Below, piece after piece: positions 59,885-64,000 of a stretch of DNA of 64,000 nt. Each line of letters starts with the position of its first letter. The stretch's first letter is position 1. The DNA is from Tubulanus polymorphus (lineage: Eukaryota > Nemertea > Palaeonemertea > Tubulaniformes > Tubulanidae), in the NCBI RefSeq assembly GCF_964204645.1, contig NC_134030.1:2891855-2955854 (forward strand), written 5' to 3'. A program made the translations under genes and the position numbers. The notes under the pieces are model-generated. The model was not told the origin of the DNA, searched no databases, and saw only the letters and a program-made list of their open reading frames with translations.

Positions 59885-60874
59885 ATGGTGTTAGTATTCA
59901 ATAATGATTCTGATGCGTTACAGCAATGGCTCGAATCGGCGTCGGCTCCGGTCGCCGCCGCGTTCGTCGAAAAATACATCCGAAATCCGTCGAATATGGC
60001 AAATTTCTGGCTGTATTTCGGTATATTTACGGTGATATTTCCGTTCGGTTTGGTCGGTAATATTCTCACTCTAATAGTGATGTGTACGCCGACGATGCGA
60101 CGTCGTTCGTACTCTGTTTATTTACTGGTTTTGTCGTTATTCGACCTGACGATGGTCGCGTTTAATTCGATCGGTTGGATCAACATCGTATCGATTCTAG
60201 TCACCGGGCCGATTGCCATCACTTTCCGTACTACGTCCAGTTGTATGGCTATCGAGTTCTTCCACGATTTAGGCATCATGGGCGGCTCGTGGTTTATAGT
60301 GATGATATCGTTTGAGCGGTTACTGATAGTTCATTGGCCGATCAAATCTCGTCTTATTTGCTCAGTGAATTCTGCTAGAATCATAGCCGTTTTTGTGACC
60401 GGTTTCAGCGTGGCTTTTTCCATATGGACAGCGACTCGTGTAGACTACTGGTCGGGGTATAGTTGTTATTTTCCGGAGAAAGACCGCGCTTTGGATCACT
60501 ATTTGTCGGTCATCTTCTATTTCTTTGTACCGGTGCCGTTACTGACGATTTTCAATATTTGTATCGTCACGAAAATATTCAGAAGCAAAAATATGGGAAA
60601 CAGCGAGCGAAAGGATGAAAATATAACCAAAGTGACGATCACGATGATGATAGTTTCAACCGTTTTTCTGATTTGTCTTTTGCCGGTGGCTTTCGTCGTG
60701 TCGTTACTGGTCGCGATACCGCACGATCAGCAAGAACAACTCGGGCTGTCTAACGCGATGCAAGTTTGCGAGATAATTCTAGCCGTTAATTATTGCTGTA
60801 ACTTTTATATCTACACAATTACCGGAGGTGAAATCAGACAGGCTGTCGTAAAATTGATTTGCCCTCGACGATAG
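59885..60874 (+). CDS. Class A (rhodopsin-like) GPCR, peptide-receptor type, orphan
   Basis: A single-exon receptor of 329 residues starting at the ATG at 59885 (the frame upstream opens only with GTG). TM1 about 41-66 with GN; TM2 with LSLFD; TM3 with its Cys and ERL in place of DRY (SFERLLIVHWPI); a matching Cys in ECL2 (GYSCYFPE); TM5 with proline (FVPVPLLTIF); TM6 CLLP replacing CWxP; TM7 NYCCNFYIY replacing NPxxY, followed by a basic end. The key disulfide and TM signatures are intact. The HWPI after ERL and N-F-x-x-Y end are typical of lophotrochozoan neuropeptide-receptor-like orphans. Distinct from the receptor at 40393: little shared sequence outside the motifs. Confidence 0.85.
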   Translation: MVLVFNNDSDALQQWLESASAPVAAAFVEKYIRNPSNMANFWLYFGIFTVIFPFGLVGNILTLIVMCTPTMRRRSYSVYLLVLSLFDLTMVAFNSIGWINIVSILVTGPIAITFRTTSSCMAIEFFHDLGIMGGSWFIVMISFERLLIVHWPIKSRLICSVNSARIIAVFVTGFSVAFSIWTATRVDYWSGYSCYFPEKDRALDHYLSVIFYFFVPVPLLTIFNICIVTKIFRSKNMGNSERKDENITKVTITMMIVSTVFLICLLPVAFVVSLLVAIPHDQQEQLGLSNAMQVCEIILAVNYCCNFYIYTITGGEIRQAVVKLICPRR

Positions 60875-62968
60875 TTTGCGTCAGGAGTGAGGGTAATTTT
60901 ATCAAATTTGCCTTGAACCCCCATTAAAATGTTGAGTATCAATATAGAATTATGGCTTGTGTTATATAATCGAGATTTTTTGATGCAGTAGTTCAATGAC
61001 TTCAAATATGGTAAGGACTAAACGTCCGTGAACAAGTACAAAAACGAGTTTTTACAACTTGAAGAATTTTCCAATACAATTCACTTCACACACGTATTAT
61101 ACAAATACAATCCTGTGAAGTGTTATAACAATATAGATTTCGTGAATAATATCACTGACGGTTTCACACTTGAACGCATGCATATACGTGTCGCGAGGAT
61201 TGCAATATCAGTGTCAAGGTCAAAGAGACGCGCGTGTTAAACGACCTCGGATCTTGACATTCGAGCGCCGTCTGGTGGATGATGTGCGTAGAAAGGTCGT
61301 ATTACATCAGGCCATTGTTAAAAAAAAACAAATAAACGTCTTATCAAATTTATTTAAATTCTTAATCCTTTAGCGATTAGAGATTCAATATTTGTTGTGA
61401 ATCCGAGCAGGAGCCTTTGGGGAACTGTTGTTATTAAAAAAAGAAAAACGGACTATTTTTGCTATACATAGGCCTAATACTAATTTCACTGGCTGTTGTA
61501 GAACTGATCCTTCAGAAGATGCTACGATGGTCATAGAGCAATTGCCCAGTTCAGCAATTGTCGGTTAAGTTTGAAATTTACTAGGCTTTTAGGAAATTTT
61601 ACAAATAATAGAGTCAAATGTTAAGTGAGATCTGGCGTCCAGTAACGGAATATTCGTATCGTCAGAGATTGTTGAGTTTGAGGGGTTAATTCGTTCAGCA
61701 AGTTCCTAGGTTCATGCGGCCAATAAAATGACCTGATTCCGATTTACGAGCGATTTATGATTATCTCCGAAGTTCAGTTTATATAAAACCATTTGTTTTT
61801 TATGTGATATTTTCCTTTTATGAAAGTATTCTAGATTTTAATTTTGTCCTTGGAAATTCTGGCATAAAACGCTCGTACGTGATCGCGCGCTACTACGCAG
61901 TAGAATAGCGAAAAATCACGTTGTGAAAAATCTTTTTAATAACGTGAAAGATGGTAATTAGAAACACGAACATGAACTATGCGAGCATGAAATATCTATT
62001 CAAAGTTCTTCGCACTGATTCTTCACACGGGGTCGTGTCTCCACACGGGGTCGTGTCCTATCGAACTCAGGTGGTATTTCCTTGCGTTTGCGAATATATC
62101 TTGTATTAAATAATGAACGCTATTTTTTAAAACATCCATGTTTAAATCTCTTTGATAAATTTGAGCAAATTGCAGGACGTGCATGTTCTCGTGAATTCCT
62201 TTCTTATTCCGGGCGAAACTCGGGCAGAAATCAAACGCATCTCAACAGTGAATGTTGTAGAACTGTGAACAACTAACTGATTGATAGTTTGTCAAAAGAC
62301 AAATTACCGATCTATTTATTAAACCGTATTTCAACGCCTTCAATTATCGACGAAAGACCATCGCTGGTCATACGTCTAAGTTACTGATTACTGAAAACGT
62401 TCCGAGAGATCTCACGAGTTTCCGGCTTCTACACATCTATGTCCGATTTCTAGCCAAGAACAAATATCTTATTGTATATGTCTGTATGTACGTAAATTAA
62501 TAATACATAATCATCTACTATTGTACTGGTTTATCATGTCCACTGATTGGCAACGTGAGTTCAGTCAAGTGTATATAACAACTCGTACGGGACAATATTC
62601 CCGAGTATATTCCTGTGTATTCACGTGTAGGCGCATGAGACCGACTCGAAATTCTCGATACAACCAACGTATGACATCGTAAGATCACATTAACATCACA
62701 ACAACAGCCACACAGCAAACGTTGTTTAGGATACAGGATATCATTAAAAAAAAACAAGGTAACATTCTTATATGAACATCGTTTGAGCTGCTTCCCTTGC
62801 GGCTGTGACCATATGGATTCGATGTCCAGTGTTCGGAGATTATGATATAATCATTGTTTGTGGAGTTTTGTTCATTTACTTATCGGTAAATCATGTTCAA
62901 ACGACTTTTATGGCAAAATGTACGTGATAATAAATTTTCTGTTTTTTTTAAATCTAACATAGATAAAA
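60875..62968. other. Spacer, ending in the duplicated promoter of the TspO-like gene
   Basis: 61000-61980 has no supported gene. From about 62030 the sequence aligns with 55465-55990, with shared blocks GTGATTGGCAACGTGAG-like (ACTGATTGGCAACGTGAG here), ACAACTCGTACGGGACAATA and TTCACGTGTAGGCGCATG, so the upstream region of the TspO-like gene was duplicated with it. CTCGTACGGGACAATATTC is a good candidate for a conserved control element. Confidence 0.5.
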
Positions 62969-64000
62969 ATGGAAACTGAAAAGAAACTATATCGACACAG
63001 CGGAGGCCATGTAGCAGTTATAGTGTTAACTGATATATCGTTTGGCGTATCTCTGTTCTTCAACTATTTGGCATCTTCTCCGATCGGTCAAAAACTCGGT
63101 AAGCATCAAGAATCGTAATGTAATGTATATTGTTTATTCACCATGAATATGTACAATATACTTCATGATTCACAAAGTTATTTGATTACAAATATGAAAA
63201 GTACATACAGTGGAATCTCAGGTAGTATACGAATCTTGTCGGCAAGCGTGAAATTGTCGTATTAAGCTGGTTTCAGATCATCTTAAATCAACTTGATTGC
63301 AACATTGTGAATATCTTAGCTGAAAATAATCATAATCAACGGGTTTGAAATAAATCGTTTCTAATTTCAGGTTTTTACGTCAGCTCTATAAGTGAAGTAT
63401 CGGATCGGTTTTACCTGGAAATTTCACCAGCCGGTTGGACTTTTACTATCTGGGCGTTTATTTACGTATGGCAAGGGGCCTGGCTGTTGTACGGATTCGC
63501 TTCGATTTTCAGGAAACTACCAGACGGTTACATGTACCAAACTCCACCTGTCATCCAACTACCGACCTACATCGTTTACATGTTCAACCTTGGATTCAAC
63601 ATAGGCTGGGTGTTTCTATTTGATCGTGCACTGATCGTACCCTCGCTCGTGTTTATCGTACTGATTCCGCTGACGCTGATCGCCTGTCTGATCCTCGAGT
63701 ACCGTCGTATCGGACACACTTATCAGACTCTGACAAGTCACGGTAAGCAAGCCGACGTATGGCTGGTTCGACTTTTTGTACATAACGGTTTGGCTTTCTA
63801 CTGCGGTTGGGTGAGCGTCGCTTCTCTACTGAATACAGGCTTCGTACTTGTCTACATCCTAGAGGTTGCCAATGACGTAGCTTCCACTATCGTACTTGCT
63901 CTTTTAGCCTTCATCTTGGTTTTGTATTTTTGTTTGGACATGTTTTTACTGGACAGATTTACTCGATACCAATTCAGCAACTACATTCCCGTTATAATGG
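62969..64000 (+). CDS. TspO/MBR-like membrane protein, copy 2 (runs off the window)
   Basis: Exon 1 (62969-63098) and exon 2 (63371 onward) match copy 1 at 56346-57435 in structure and phase; the 3' part is outside the window. Exon 2 is nearly identical in DNA to copy 1 (differences of a few per hundred bases, mostly silent), exon 1 less so, for example TDISFGVSLFF against TVLMYGVALFF. Intron 1 is longer (272 bp against 94 bp) and not alignable. The acceptor is TTTCAG at 63365-63370. Recent tandem duplication or gene conversion of exon 2 explains the pattern. Confidence 0.78.

Overview
This is animal nuclear DNA. The genes have many short exons with GT-AG introns, AATAAA signals and long introns, and the spacers carry microsatellites, foldback elements and tRNA-derived repeats. 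The gene content (a FYCO1 orthologue, orphan peptide-type GPCRs, tandem families of small secreted proteins, a B3GALT-like enzyme) suggests an invertebrate, most likely a lophotrochozoan such as a mollusc. That placement is inference.

Layout. 0.2-1.5 kb holds the last two exons of an unrecognised coiled-coil gene (+). 2.1-3.3 kb holds a GT31 glycosyltransferase (-). 6.7-20.3 kb holds a complete 27-exon FYCO1 orthologue (-) in the order RUN, coiled coil, FYVE, LIR, GOLD, with every exon junction in phase. 21.5-28.4 kb holds two tandem copies (-) of a six-exon gene for a secreted protein of about 244 residues; an inverted, broken piece of FYCO1 lies between them. 30.4-45.0 kb holds five paralogues (four +, one -) of a small secreted protein with one shared domain I cannot name, and a single-exon GPCR sits among them. 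45.2-48.8 kb holds a two-exon, highly acidic disordered protein (-). 48.8-54.8 kb is gene-poor, with very long simple repeats and one candidate small cysteine-rich gene. 55-64 kb holds two tandem copies of a TspO-like membrane protein (the second runs off the window), a second single-exon GPCR, and three double-headed tRNA-like SINE composites.

Themes. FYCO1 links RAB7- and LC3-positive vesicles to microtubule transport; its neighbours show no pathway link to it. The rest looks like local gene-family birth: three separate tandem duplications (secreted 244-aa pair, five-gene secreted family, TspO-like pair), each close to repeat elements. The five-gene family is the most interesting part. A central block of about 240 bp is almost identical between copies, including silent sites, while both ends of the same exon have diverged, which suggests gene conversion or recent homogenisation in a secreted, possibly defence or recognition, family. 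Mobile elements include two snapback families resembling Penelope-like ends, a piggyBac-type MITE, a TA-flanked MITE full of TATCGCGATA palindromes, and a pogo/Tigger-type MITE.
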